From: Luteibacter sp. UNCMF331Sha3.1
GTDB lineage: Bacteria > Pseudomonadota > Gammaproteobacteria > Xanthomonadales > Rhodanobacteraceae
DNA length: 64,000 nt
NCBI RefSeq assembly: GCF_900109915.1
Contig: NZ_FOBU01000002.1
Location: forward strand, 1,009,170-1,073,169
Reading direction: 5' to 3'
Position 1 is the first letter of the stretch; each line of letters starts with the position of its first letter. Below the pieces are notes generated by a model, which was not told the origin of the DNA, made no database searches, and saw nothing but the letters and a program-made list of their open reading frames with translations. The translations under genes and the position numbers were made by a program. This document shows, in pieces, positions 49,901 to 57,700 of the stretch.

Positions 49901-52900
49901 CAACGTGACGCTCGACGCGGGCAGTTCGCTGCGCGCTACCGCGTCGACCGCCGCGCCGTCGCCGTCGCTGCTCATCGGCAGGCTGGCGGCCGACGGTATC
50001 GACGCGACAAGTGGCGATGGTGCGCTGCTGCGTGTGTCCGGTACCGATGCCGCGCCCGTGGTCCGCCACAACGTGACGGGCCTCGACGGCATCGCCGGCG
50101 CCCCTGGCGGCCAGTTGACCATCGGTAGCGGCGCGTCGCTGGTGTCCGGCGCATCGATCAGCTTCGACGCGACGGGCCTTACGACCATCGCGGACAATGC
50201 GACGGTCCGTGCGAAGGATGTCGACGTGACCGCGGGACGCATCGCGTTGACCGGCAGCGATCCGGCGGCGCAGGAACAGGCGGGTCGTCTGCTGATAGGC
50301 CCGCATCTGCTCGCGCAGCTGGCCGGCACCGATATGACGGTGCTGCGCGGACGCTCGGGCATCGACCTGGTCGGCGACGTCGGTCTGGCGACGTCGCGCT
50401 CGCTGACACTGAGCGCACCGGAGATCGTGAGCGATGGCGGCAACGCATCGATCGCGGCGGACACCGTGCTGCTCCAGAACGACACGGGTGTCGCGCCGGC
50501 CATGGCCTCCGCGGGAACCGGCCAGTTGCGCATCGACGCGCGCGAATTCCGCACCGGCAACGGCAATCTCGTGCTCGGCGGCCTGAGCGGCGTGAACGTT
50601 CGCGCCACGGGTGGCATGTTCGCGTCGGGCACCGGGTCGCTCGACATCGGCTCGGCGAACTTCTTCGCCGTGACGCCGGTGGTGGCGGTCGACAATGGCG
50701 CGAATGCGAGCTGGAAGGGGCAGGGTGCGTTCCGCTTCGACCGCGACACCCTCGCACCGGTCACCGTGCCTTCCGACGCGTCGGCGGGTCGGCTGGCGAT
50801 CGACGGTTCCGCCATCGACGTCGGCACGGCGTTCGTCGCGCGCGGTGGCAAGCTCACGCTACAGGCGGACACGGGTGATGTCGTTCTCAACGACGGCGCG
50901 TCCGTCGACGTATCGGGCCTGTCGCTGCCGTTCAACGACACGACGGTGAACGTGCCGGGCGGCACCCTGGCGCTTCGCGCCGATCGGGGCGACATCCGCA
51001 TGGCGGCCGGGGCGTCCGTCGACCTTCGCGGCGGCGCGCGCGGCGGCAACGGTGGCCGGCTCGACGCACGCGCCGGTGCCGGCGATGTGGATCTCGCGGG
51101 TCGCCTGACCGGTTCGGCGCAGTCCGGATACCTCGGCGCGACGTTGTACATCGACTCGGCCGGTGCGCTGAATCTCGGCGCGCTCGCCGCGGTGGCCGCG
51201 GCCGGTGGCCTCGACGGCGGCGTCTCCGTGCACACGCGTGCCGGCGACCTGGCACTCGCTGCCGGGCAGACGCTCCGCGCGCACGCCGTCAACCTCACGG
51301 CCGATGGCGGCGCGGTCGACATCCGCGGTACGGTCGACGCCTCGGGCACGTTCGGTGGATCCATCGATCTGTTCGGTGTGCGAGGCGTCGATATCGATGG
51401 CGTGCTCGATACCCATGCTTCCGCCACGGGCCGTCATGGCGGCGATATCCATATCGGCACGTCCGGTACGGGTAACGGCACGCTCAACGCCGCGTACGGT
51501 TACCAGAACGTCGACGCCGCCGACGCGGGGCACATTCGTATCGGTCAGGCCGCGCGCATCGAACAGGGCGGCGATACACGCGACGGCCGTCTGTACCTGC
51601 GCGCGCCGCTGCTGTCGAACGGCGATACGCCGATCGACGTAGCCAGCGGTGCGACCTTCGCCCATACGCGCGACACGACGCTCGAAGCGTATGCGACGTG
51701 GGACACGCGCGATGCGGTCGGCGACGCCACGAAGCATTTCGACGGCGTGGTCGATCCGGCGGGCCTCTTTACCGTCGATGCATCGACAGGTAAGCCGGTG
51801 CTGGTGGATGGTACGTTCACCGACGCCAATGGCGATCCGGTAACCGCTCCCGATCCGAGCGACCTCACGCGGGTCATGGATTTCCTGTCGCGCTACACGT
51901 TCACGCCGAATGGCATTAACACCGACCATGCGACGTTCTACGGCTACGTTGGTGGCGACGACGCGCAAGGCGCCGGCACGCTAATGGGCTTCGTGCAGTC
52001 GCCGGGCTTCGCGTTCGAATCGCGCATGGCGTCGTTGCCGGGCTTGCAGGTGCGCCCGGGCATCGAGCTGCGTGCGGGTGAGGGCGACGCCAGCGCGGGC
52101 GCCATCAAGGTGCTGACCACTTGGAACCTGGGCGCGGGCCAGCGCGATGCGAACGGCAATCTCGATCTCCTCTACCGCTACAACGGTCAGGCACCGGTGC
52201 TGAACCTGCGCGCGTCGGGCGATCTCGATGTGTATGCCAGCATCACCGACGGGTTCTTCCAGGATGGCAACGCGGGTGGCGGCAGCGGTGCCGCGCCGCC
52301 GCTCGGCGACTGGGCGGCCGCGAGCGCCGCATGGAACGATCTGCTCGCATTGGGCACGGGTGTCGAGAGCACACCGAGCGTCATCGATGGCAGCCCTCTC
52401 GTCACCCCGCCCATCGAGTTCACGTCGGGCGATCCGTTGGCGATTTCCGAGTACTACGGTCAGTACGTCGCCTATGCGAGCTATCTCGCGGCGCCGCTCC
52501 CCGGATACGACCCGTTCCATCCGGCCGAAGTCCTTTTGACGGGCCTCGGTTTCGGGATCCTTCTTCCGGTCGCGAACGCTCCCACGCCGCCGCCCCTCCC
52601 GACGAATCTCAACGATTACATCGGATATCTGGCAGCCTGGAAGGCCTATGTTCCGAAAGCACTCGATCCGGTCACCGGATCGGATTACCTGGGTACGCTT
52701 GGCGTGCCAGACAATTTCCAGGCTCTCGTCGCGCCGCCGACGACGCTGGACATCATCGACACCAGCGCACCGGTCGACAACAGCCCGTCCCCCCGTGCGG
52801 TCGCGACGAACCCGCTGCCGCTGCTGAGCGCGAGCCTGACGGGTGGGTCGAGCAGTTCGTACCGGCTCGTCGCCGGGGCGGACCTCGGGTCCGCGGATCC

Positions 52901-55900
52901 GCTCGCCACACTGTCCGGGGCGGTGGCGGACCTGCATCTGGGCGGACATACCGAATATGCCGATGCGCTGACGGAGCGCGTGCTGGCCGCGCCGACGCTC
53001 GTCCGCACGGGCACGGGCGACATCGACATCGTCGCAGCCGGCGACCTGCGCTGGGACGACGCGAAGGCGCCGGCCGCCGTCTACACCGGTGGCGAAGCGG
53101 CCGAGGGCACGACGACGGAGACGGGTGCGGACATTCTGCGACCCGCGAACAACGGCGGCCTCGTCGACTCCGCGACACGCGAGCTCGTTCTATCCGGTGC
53201 GGTGAATCCCATCAACGCGGGTCGTATCGGCCTGCATGTCGGCGGCGACATCGTCGGTCTGCAGAACACCACGGATGTCGACGGCTCGCTCACCGGGACC
53301 GCCGGCACACCCACGGGTCAGTACTGGTGGCCGTGGATGCAGACGACGAACTCGGAAACCCGTTCGTCGATCAACTTCGGCGGGTTCGCTCAGGGCGTAC
53401 TGAGTGCCGGCGGCGATGTCGATGTATCGGCAGATGGCGACATTCGTCAGCTCTCGGTGTCGTTGCCGACCACGTGGACGATCGACACCGCGCCCGACGG
53501 CACACGCGCACTGAGCACGCATGGCGGCGGCGACCTGGCGGTCCATGCCGGTGGCGACATCCTGAGCGGCAGCTTTTTCGTCGCGCGAGGGCAGGGCACG
53601 GTGCGGGCCGACGGAAATATCGGCGCCGACTTCTCGATGCCGTACGTCGGACAGAATGGCGTCGGCGGCACGATGCCGGTAGCGACGCTGCTCGCGTTGC
53701 AGGATAGCCAGCTGGATGTACAGGCAGGTGGTCCGGTCAGTCTCGGCGGTATCTTCAACCCGTCATGGCTCGATTCGTCGGCCGTCAACGCGTTATTGCC
53801 GACCCAGCACGCCGATGGCCAGACCTACTCAGCGTCGTCGCGCATCGACGTCAACGCATTCGGTGGGGATCTCACGTACGGCACGGTGGCGGATCCGATC
53901 CGTCTGATGGCGGCGGGGATCGGCGCATTGAGCAATTCGGTCGACGACACCGCGGGCGATATCCTCCCGGCGACCGTGAACCTGATTTCCGCCAGCGGAA
54001 ATCTGGCGATCGAAACGACGGGCGAGCTGTTCCCCTCCGCTTCCGGCAACCTCGGTCTGCTTGCGGGAAACTCGATTCGAATCGACCTGCCGCAGAAGGA
54101 CACGGGCTGGCGACTCGGCTGGGGCATCATCGATGCGCCGCTATCGTCCATGGCCTCGCCTCTGAACACGCTTCCCTTGACGGATGCGACCGACTCGCTG
54201 GCACATGGCGTGAGGACGAAGGGGTACCTCGATCCGGGCTTCCTGTCATCGCCCGAGCGGCGGAGCTATGTTCACGCGGCCACGCCCTGGCACGCCGACG
54301 ACACGCAGCCCGTGCGCATTTATGCGCTCGAAGGCGACATCGTCAACGGATCGGGTGGCGGACTGGGTGCGGCGTTGCTCTCGACACCGAAGGTGACAAA
54401 GATCGAGGCTGGGCGGGACATCGTTGACCTTGCCTATCTCGGTCAGCAACTGGATGGCTCGGACGTGTCCACCATCGTCGCGGGTCGCGACATCTACGAC
54501 ACCCCGTTACTCACCGCCGATGCGTCCTTCCGGTTCTCCCCGGTCAAGGTGCTGCCCTCGCTGGCTCAGGCAGGCCCGGGCTATCTGTACGTCAGGGCGG
54601 GTCGCGATCTCGGTCGCTTCGCATCCCAGACCGAGTTCTTCGGTCTCGGTGCTTCGATGCAGCTCAGCTACAGGAGTCTGCCGGTGCTCGGGCCGAACGG
54701 CATCGTGACAGGCATCGACAGCATCGGAAATCTGTACAACGCCAGTCTCCCGACCGAGGGTGCGTCGATCGTGGCGTCGTATGGCGTCGCACATGGCGCG
54801 GATCAGGCGGCCTTCATCTCGAAATACGTCGATCCGGGGACCGTGAAGCCCGAGGGCCTCGATGATGGATCGACCTCGCTGGTTGGCTTCGTTACGCACT
54901 ACGACGGCATGGCGACCGACGGCTACTCCATCGATCAGGCGTGGCAGCGGTTCAGGCAGCTACCCGAAGAGGCGCAGGACATCTTCGTGCAGCAGACGCT
55001 CTTCCGCGTGCTGAATCAGGTCGGTAAGGACTATGCCGACGAGGGCAGCGCGTTCGCCGGGCGTTACGCTCGCGGCTACGATGCGCTGAACACCCTGTTC
55101 CCCGCGTCACTCGGCTACACCGCCAACGGTACCGACGGCGGCGAGAACGGCGCGGCGAATGCCGTGTCGACAGGCGATCTCGACATTCGCGGAAGCACGA
55201 TACAGACGCAGCGTGGCGGCGACATTTCCATCGTGGCTCCGGGCGGGCAGGCGCTGCTTGGTGGTGTGTCGGCGCCACCGGTGATCACGGATCCCAACGG
55301 AAGGATTCTCGCCGGCCCGAACACGCAGGGTATCCTGACGCTTCAGCAGGGGGACATCTCGATGTTCACCGATCGCAGCACGCTGCTCGCACAAAGCCGC
55401 ATCTTCACCGAGCAGGGAGGCGACGTCGTGATGTGGAGTTCGAACGGCGACATCAACGCGGGCAAGGGCGCGAAGACCAACACGGAAATTCCTCCGGTTC
55501 GTTACCTGTGCTCGGTCGACGCGTGGTGCCTGCAGGATCCCTCCGGCCAGGTCTCCGGTGCGGGCATCGCCACGTTGCAGACGATCGAAGGCGCACCGGA
55601 AGGCAACGTCTACCTGATGGCGCCTCGCGGTACCGTCGATGCGGGCGACGCGGGCATTCGTGTCTCGGGCAACCTCGTGATCGCCGCGGCACACGTGGCC
55701 AACGCGGACAACGTGCAGGTCAAGGGCGATGCCATCGGTCTGCCTGTCGTGCAGGCGGTGAACGTCGGTGCGCTGAATGCGGCGAGCTCGGCGGCCAACG
55801 CGGCGTCGAAGGCGGCGGAGGACGTCGCACGTCAGCAGCAGTCGGATTCGCGCGACCGCATGCCGTCGATCATCTCCGTGCAGGTGATCGGTGCGGACAG

Positions 55901-56018
55901 CGGTGCGAGCGTGTCACCGAGAAGCAATGGTTACGACGTGGACAGTCCTGTGCAGGTCGTTCGCCGCGCGGGTCACGGTGATGGACTGACCGACAGCGAA
56001 CGCGCACGACTTCGCTGA
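43968..56018 (+). CDS. giant TpsA filamentous haemagglutinin (DUF3739)
   Basis: Secreted or surface adhesin, 4,016 residues, substrate of TpsB at 36385. A long basic N-terminus and signal peptide end near residue 42 (GGAAHA). The TPS secretion domain lies at about 130-400 with NRNGMLFGAGSQVN replacing the usual NPNG motif. The rest is a right-handed beta-helix built from many GxIxAxG-type repeats, broken by a non-repetitive Tyr/Pro-rich insert at about 2,755-3,045. The C-terminus carries the DUF3739-type region. The mature protein has only two Cys, 3848 and 3854 (CSVDAWC). Start at 43968 gives the signal peptide; the open frame upstream overlaps the previous gene. Confidence 0.9.
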   Translation: MIVRTHTPAAPRANAAKPRPTLRRRAMCQLIALALFGGAAHAATPQAFSPGWMATKQPGATRPVTPTPGSGQGNNGGNVYTPGNVMLQQRVQQSIANLDAAAQAVAAQMSAQKSAQAAAQALASNVPDGLGAGGLKVDTRLGTDPSLWQNANAPTQSVAGGQTTVEIKQTKSKAIMTWESFNVGRHTTVHFDQTAGNQSDGSNQWIALNRINDPSGKPSEILGQIKAEGTVYLLNRNGMLFGAGSQVNTHSLIASSLDLFTLDVAKSNAFFLKYGIGATTDSENILGNFGNVRGFLVSGADVDDEVPRGEIAIEKGASVDATKDGFLIVAAPVVRQAGRLTADDGQIVLAAAPGLVQGVDSANGAISVQPMAANVFVDPRSAVSNTGLIQARRGRIQWIGDEMQQDGVLVSSTSLSHPGRVTFDFARDVSKRLVFGAGSVTAILPEKDGESTTSSSAADDAFVTSRVDIGINAVMRNGALMEVPAGNVTSARDAYIDTGATVDVSGLANVTLPMSALLVTIPRIGLNELANSPLLRNSILYTAKDVAVDSSRNGTRPDGLDWVGSPVLNVAGYVSNVPRDIRQLMIDSGSIAFRQNAIIRTGAQLRLEGGFINYLPGYLQTPRLQGVNGLLYDLASADPDVAYSGFAGVYDRDHARWGVTETFVASPLLANMKRWDPGFIKGGDAGTLAFGVSDPNATPFQFVIDGDISAHAYAGREQVRSDARPLGGSLEILSVDLSAAIDTTDVNLGRSINYLIEDRHSPIETFLPDFDADSKLPKRDGDPDDPDNPSYWRRLSTAMIDNAGFRRFRLSTPGAVVLGEGSTLRVADGGEVDISGTSVDIGGTIVAHGGSIALGTRGQGSIQEDNLPTFLRLAPTGRLDASGLWVNDNGRSADSLQGRSFIDGGSVTLSSWKGAERTTDNTPDIAMAAGSVVDVSGGGYVDAGGHLAMQGNLPAGRGGDVTIATHTDDGATRYSGNTSGPGDLLGGRIYLDGTFLAEGFAGGGIFSLHAPRIQIGGEPEQTDSVWTLAVDPAFFADKGFSGYRLVGDTDVLFAPGATLNVRPTYLLADRNALLTLGSRESLLTSGAEADVHAGDVASYDRYRSRRDGGGLSVEAGLFVRWGFSAGIERKYGDSGSIDVGRGVHIGVGAGETIALSSANHVRIDGELSAPGGSLLVRNLASGASPLPAARGVWLGSQSVLDASGTTLLDPSSPVLRGSGAAPVLQRTGVVLDGGHIDVQSDGYVVAGRGSVFDVSGASDVFDIPLDGRRVGLGTLAYRAVPVWSDAGTFNLQASSGLFFDGRIDGHGGAPEARGGRFLLAIKRPPQGTSFNEAPLFIQQSGWMAPVGFDPFAEKAPGAGDGGDMRFAVDRLKDTGLDDILIGRSEASEDDTIMPANIVFAGDVDLRANRSIQIQANALSTSGLVARLVPSSQSIPDGGNVTIVAPYVSLLSRETRKPPVQVAGEGSLSVDADFIDIGGQLSLAGIRSTSFRSSGDIRFTAPFSGSTGWLYSTGDIDFTGTRVYPATSYRFLIDATNPDTPTTVSFHQAATRDDTTPLSAGGVLAVGADTIEQGGTVWVPSGALALGTDDPAATLKALGLDASMPLGVTGRVHLAPGSVTSVSLGDAIVPYGVTVDGKDWHYDVGLSTVDSSVSAPPEKAISISGANVAVDGGARVDLSGGGHLQASEWVPGTGGSRDVLSQYQTDYSRSTKGEQVPLYADGRSIYAIVPGYNAPIAARDLALEHGIGAGPAVGQGVYLSGVPGLPDGVYTLLPARYATLPGAFRVVQNTGVVDTVPGRVSTAPDGTVVASGYFTDTLTGARDARSSSFLVQSAKVWGQYSEYSLTSADTFFGAAAARAGNVAPQLGADAGRLTLAATSSLTLGATLDAAPGENGRGSQVDIAGDAIQIVGGAGTKREGYLQIDADGLSKLGAGSVLIGGKRTRESGGDRVDVIAGDVVLSNDAAHALEGAEVILAATDNVTLDAGSSLRATASTAAPSPSLLIGRLAADGIDATSGDGALLRVSGTDAAPVVRHNVTGLDGIAGAPGGQLTIGSGASLVSGASISFDATGLTTIADNATVRAKDVDVTAGRIALTGSDPAAQEQAGRLLIGPHLLAQLAGTDMTVLRGRSGIDLVGDVGLATSRSLTLSAPEIVSDGGNASIAADTVLLQNDTGVAPAMASAGTGQLRIDAREFRTGNGNLVLGGLSGVNVRATGGMFASGTGSLDIGSANFFAVTPVVAVDNGANASWKGQGAFRFDRDTLAPVTVPSDASAGRLAIDGSAIDVGTAFVARGGKLTLQADTGDVVLNDGASVDVSGLSLPFNDTTVNVPGGTLALRADRGDIRMAAGASVDLRGGARGGNGGRLDARAGAGDVDLAGRLTGSAQSGYLGATLYIDSAGALNLGALAAVAAAGGLDGGVSVHTRAGDLALAAGQTLRAHAVNLTADGGAVDIRGTVDASGTFGGSIDLFGVRGVDIDGVLDTHASATGRHGGDIHIGTSGTGNGTLNAAYGYQNVDAADAGHIRIGQAARIEQGGDTRDGRLYLRAPLLSNGDTPIDVASGATFAHTRDTTLEAYATWDTRDAVGDATKHFDGVVDPAGLFTVDASTGKPVLVDGTFTDANGDPVTAPDPSDLTRVMDFLSRYTFTPNGINTDHATFYGYVGGDDAQGAGTLMGFVQSPGFAFESRMASLPGLQVRPGIELRAGEGDASAGAIKVLTTWNLGAGQRDANGNLDLLYRYNGQAPVLNLRASGDLDVYASITDGFFQDGNAGGGSGAAPPLGDWAAASAAWNDLLALGTGVESTPSVIDGSPLVTPPIEFTSGDPLAISEYYGQYVAYASYLAAPLPGYDPFHPAEVLLTGLGFGILLPVANAPTPPPLPTNLNDYIGYLAAWKAYVPKALDPVTGSDYLGTLGVPDNFQALVAPPTTLDIIDTSAPVDNSPSPRAVATNPLPLLSASLTGGSSSSYRLVAGADLGSADPLATLSGAVADLHLGGHTEYADALTERVLAAPTLVRTGTGDIDIVAAGDLRWDDAKAPAAVYTGGEAAEGTTTETGADILRPANNGGLVDSATRELVLSGAVNPINAGRIGLHVGGDIVGLQNTTDVDGSLTGTAGTPTGQYWWPWMQTTNSETRSSINFGGFAQGVLSAGGDVDVSADGDIRQLSVSLPTTWTIDTAPDGTRALSTHGGGDLAVHAGGDILSGSFFVARGQGTVRADGNIGADFSMPYVGQNGVGGTMPVATLLALQDSQLDVQAGGPVSLGGIFNPSWLDSSAVNALLPTQHADGQTYSASSRIDVNAFGGDLTYGTVADPIRLMAAGIGALSNSVDDTAGDILPATVNLISASGNLAIETTGELFPSASGNLGLLAGNSIRIDLPQKDTGWRLGWGIIDAPLSSMASPLNTLPLTDATDSLAHGVRTKGYLDPGFLSSPERRSYVHAATPWHADDTQPVRIYALEGDIVNGSGGGLGAALLSTPKVTKIEAGRDIVDLAYLGQQLDGSDVSTIVAGRDIYDTPLLTADASFRFSPVKVLPSLAQAGPGYLYVRAGRDLGRFASQTEFFGLGASMQLSYRSLPVLGPNGIVTGIDSIGNLYNASLPTEGASIVASYGVAHGADQAAFISKYVDPGTVKPEGLDDGSTSLVGFVTHYDGMATDGYSIDQAWQRFRQLPEEAQDIFVQQTLFRVLNQVGKDYADEGSAFAGRYARGYDALNTLFPASLGYTANGTDGGENGAANAVSTGDLDIRGSTIQTQRGGDISIVAPGGQALLGGVSAPPVITDPNGRILAGPNTQGILTLQQGDISMFTDRSTLLAQSRIFTEQGGDVVMWSSNGDINAGKGAKTNTEIPPVRYLCSVDAWCLQDPSGQVSGAGIATLQTIEGAPEGNVYLMAPRGTVDAGDAGIRVSGNLVIAAAHVANADNVQVKGDAIGLPVVQAVNVGALNAASSAANAASKAAEDVARQQQSDSRDRMPSIISVQVIGADSGASVSPRSNGYDVDSPVQVVRRAGHGDGLTDSERARLR

Positions 56019-56024
56019 ATGCGG

Positions 56025-56074
56025 TGACAAAGACGCCCGGATGACGATGCATCGTCATCCGGGCGTCTTTGTCA
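56025..56074. terminator. 50-bp perfect palindrome terminating tpsA
   Basis: The 50 bases are exactly self-complementary about the axis between 56049 and 56050 (half-site TGACAAAGACGCCCGGATGA then CGATG). Seven bases after the tpsA stop. As RNA it folds into a 23-bp GC-rich hairpin and continues TTGTCACTGTC; a strong bidirectional stem though without a clean U-run. Confidence 0.85.
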
Positions 56075-56112
56075 TTGTCACTGTCATTTGCGGTGCATCG
56101 ACGACGACACCG

Positions 56113-56130
56113 TTGTCATCGAGTTGGCAC
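56113..56130 (+). promoter_or_regulatory. candidate Pho box before pstS-like gene
   Basis: TTGTCAT-CGAG-TTGGCAC (56113-56130) keeps 11 of 14 bases of the PhoB consensus CTGTCAT-N4-CTGTCAC. Three further TGTCA-type hexamers lie at 56069-56086 partly inside the palindrome. A phosphate link is plausible because the next gene is PstS-like. Score unverified. Confidence 0.4.
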
Positions 56131-56225
56131 GAAACGCGACATCGCCGCGTCACTACAGGGAAAACTCGCGCGAACAGAATCGATATGCCTCCATAAAGGA
56201 GGTTCATCGACTAAGGGGTAATGCC

Positions 56226-57590
56226 ATGTTCAAGCGCAATGCTATGGGGAACACCCGCACCAAGCTTGTTGCCGGTGCCGTCATGCTGGTTCTCGGCCTT
56301 TCGGTCGCTGGCTCGGCCCTCGCCACGGATACGTTCGGCGGTGGCGCGACGCTGCCGGCGGGTGGTTATGTCGGTTTCAACTTTCTCACCGGTTCGCTGA
56401 AGCAGTCCGCCAACACCGCGTCTCCGACGTCGGGTGTTGCCCCCGTTCTCGGGACGTCGCTGTTCGGCGCCTGGGCCACCGCCTCCGGCAACAAGGTGTC
56501 GTACTGCCAGACCGGCAGTGGCAACGGCAAGAAGATCTTCGACAACTGGGATGGTGCCGCGTCTGTCAGCGCTATCGGCGCATGCGGTGGTGGCCTCACC
56601 GGCTTCGGCGCGCCGTCGAGCATCCTCGTTAACCCGCACTTCGCCGGCAGCGATGCACCGATGTCGGCAACGGAATACGGCTCGTTCACCTCGGGTGGCA
56701 AGGTGGCGCAGTACGGTGAGCCGGTTCAGTTCCCGGCTGTCGCCGGTTCGATCGCGGTCATCTATCACAAGAGCGGCCTTTCGACGCAGCTGAACCTCAC
56801 GTCGGCGCAGGTCTGCGGCGTGTTCAACGGTACGATCACGCAGTGGTCGACGCTGACCGGCAACGCGTCCGATACGTCCGCCATCAAGGTGGCGTTCCGT
56901 TCGGATGGCAGCGGCACCAGCTTCTCGCTGGCCAACCACATGAACGCGGCTTGCGCCGGTACCTCGTCGCAGCACTTCATCGTCGACCAGTCATTCGCCA
57001 CCGCCATCAGCCAGTACAAGCCGACGATCCCGTCCACCTGGGTCGGCGCCAGCGGCAACCAGGGCGTCGTGCAGGCTGTGCAGGACAATGACAACACGAT
57101 CGGCTATGCGGAATCGGCGAACCTGAAGGCCTCGGCTCTCGCTGGCGGCGCGACGGACGTCAAGTACGCGACGATCGGTGGCAAGGATCCGTACGCCGAC
57201 TTCCCGACCGCCGTGGCCGTGCTGCCGACGAACGACTTCGTCCTTGGTGCGGTCGATGCCTCGACCGGTCGTCCGGCCGTGACCGCGCTCACGCCGATCG
57301 GCCAGAAGACCTGCATGGTGCTCGTCAATCCGCTCGGCTACGCGAACATCACCTCGCGCTATCCGATCATGGCCGTCTCGTATCTGATCGCCAACAACAA
57401 GGGCAACACCGCGACCGACGTCGCCGCCGTTCGCGGCCTGGTCGGCGCAGCGTACGACACGTCGCTCCGTAGCAGCATCACGACGATCGGCGCGATCGAT
57501 CCGGTCACGGGCAAGCCGAACACCGGTTACGCCTTCCTGACCGCCTCGACCCTGACCCAGGCCAAGGTCGACTCCTGCATCGCCCAGTAA
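56226..57590 (+). CDS. PstS-like secreted substrate-binding protein
   Basis: 454 residues. The signal peptide ends GSALA (about 33). A two-lobed phosphate-binding fold follows with the PstS hallmark RSDGSGTS (FRSDGSGTSFSLANHM) and the SDAPMSATEYG loop. It carries several Cys, unusual for PstS, which suits an exported protein. No pstCAB genes follow. It lies between tpsA and a beta-propeller gene, ahead of gspIJK, so it may be a type II secretion substrate like Pseudomonas LapA/DING-type proteins. Start at ATG 56226 after AAGGGG. Confidence 0.85.
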   Translation: MFKRNAMGNTRTKLVAGAVMLVLGLSVAGSALATDTFGGGATLPAGGYVGFNFLTGSLKQSANTASPTSGVAPVLGTSLFGAWATASGNKVSYCQTGSGNGKKIFDNWDGAASVSAIGACGGGLTGFGAPSSILVNPHFAGSDAPMSATEYGSFTSGGKVAQYGEPVQFPAVAGSIAVIYHKSGLSTQLNLTSAQVCGVFNGTITQWSTLTGNASDTSAIKVAFRSDGSGTSFSLANHMNAACAGTSSQHFIVDQSFATAISQYKPTIPSTWVGASGNQGVVQAVQDNDNTIGYAESANLKASALAGGATDVKYATIGGKDPYADFPTAVAVLPTNDFVLGAVDASTGRPAVTALTPIGQKTCMVLVNPLGYANITSRYPIMAVSYLIANNKGNTATDVAAVRGLVGAAYDTSLRSSITTIGAIDPVTGKPNTGYAFLTASTLTQAKVDSCIAQ

Positions 57591-57622
57591 GTACGTAAGT
57601 AAAGGCATTCACGGAAGAATCG

Positions 57623-57650
57623 GGAAGGGGTCGCAAGACCCCTTCCTTTC
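57623..57650 (+). terminator. Rho-independent terminator after pstS-like gene
   Basis: GGAAGGGGTC-GCAA-GACCCCTTCC followed by TTTC, a 10-bp stem with a GNRA-type tetraloop, 33 bases after the stop. Confidence 0.88.
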
Positions 57651-57700
57651 TCACGCCGAAAACCCGCCCATCGCTAACGGAAAGACACAGGGACACGATC

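Noticed and set aside
46698-50306. A 1,202-codon open frame antisense to tpsA
   Set aside because: Shadow of the repetitive GC-rich adhesin frame; Arg-rich with no recognisable motif and no ribosome site.
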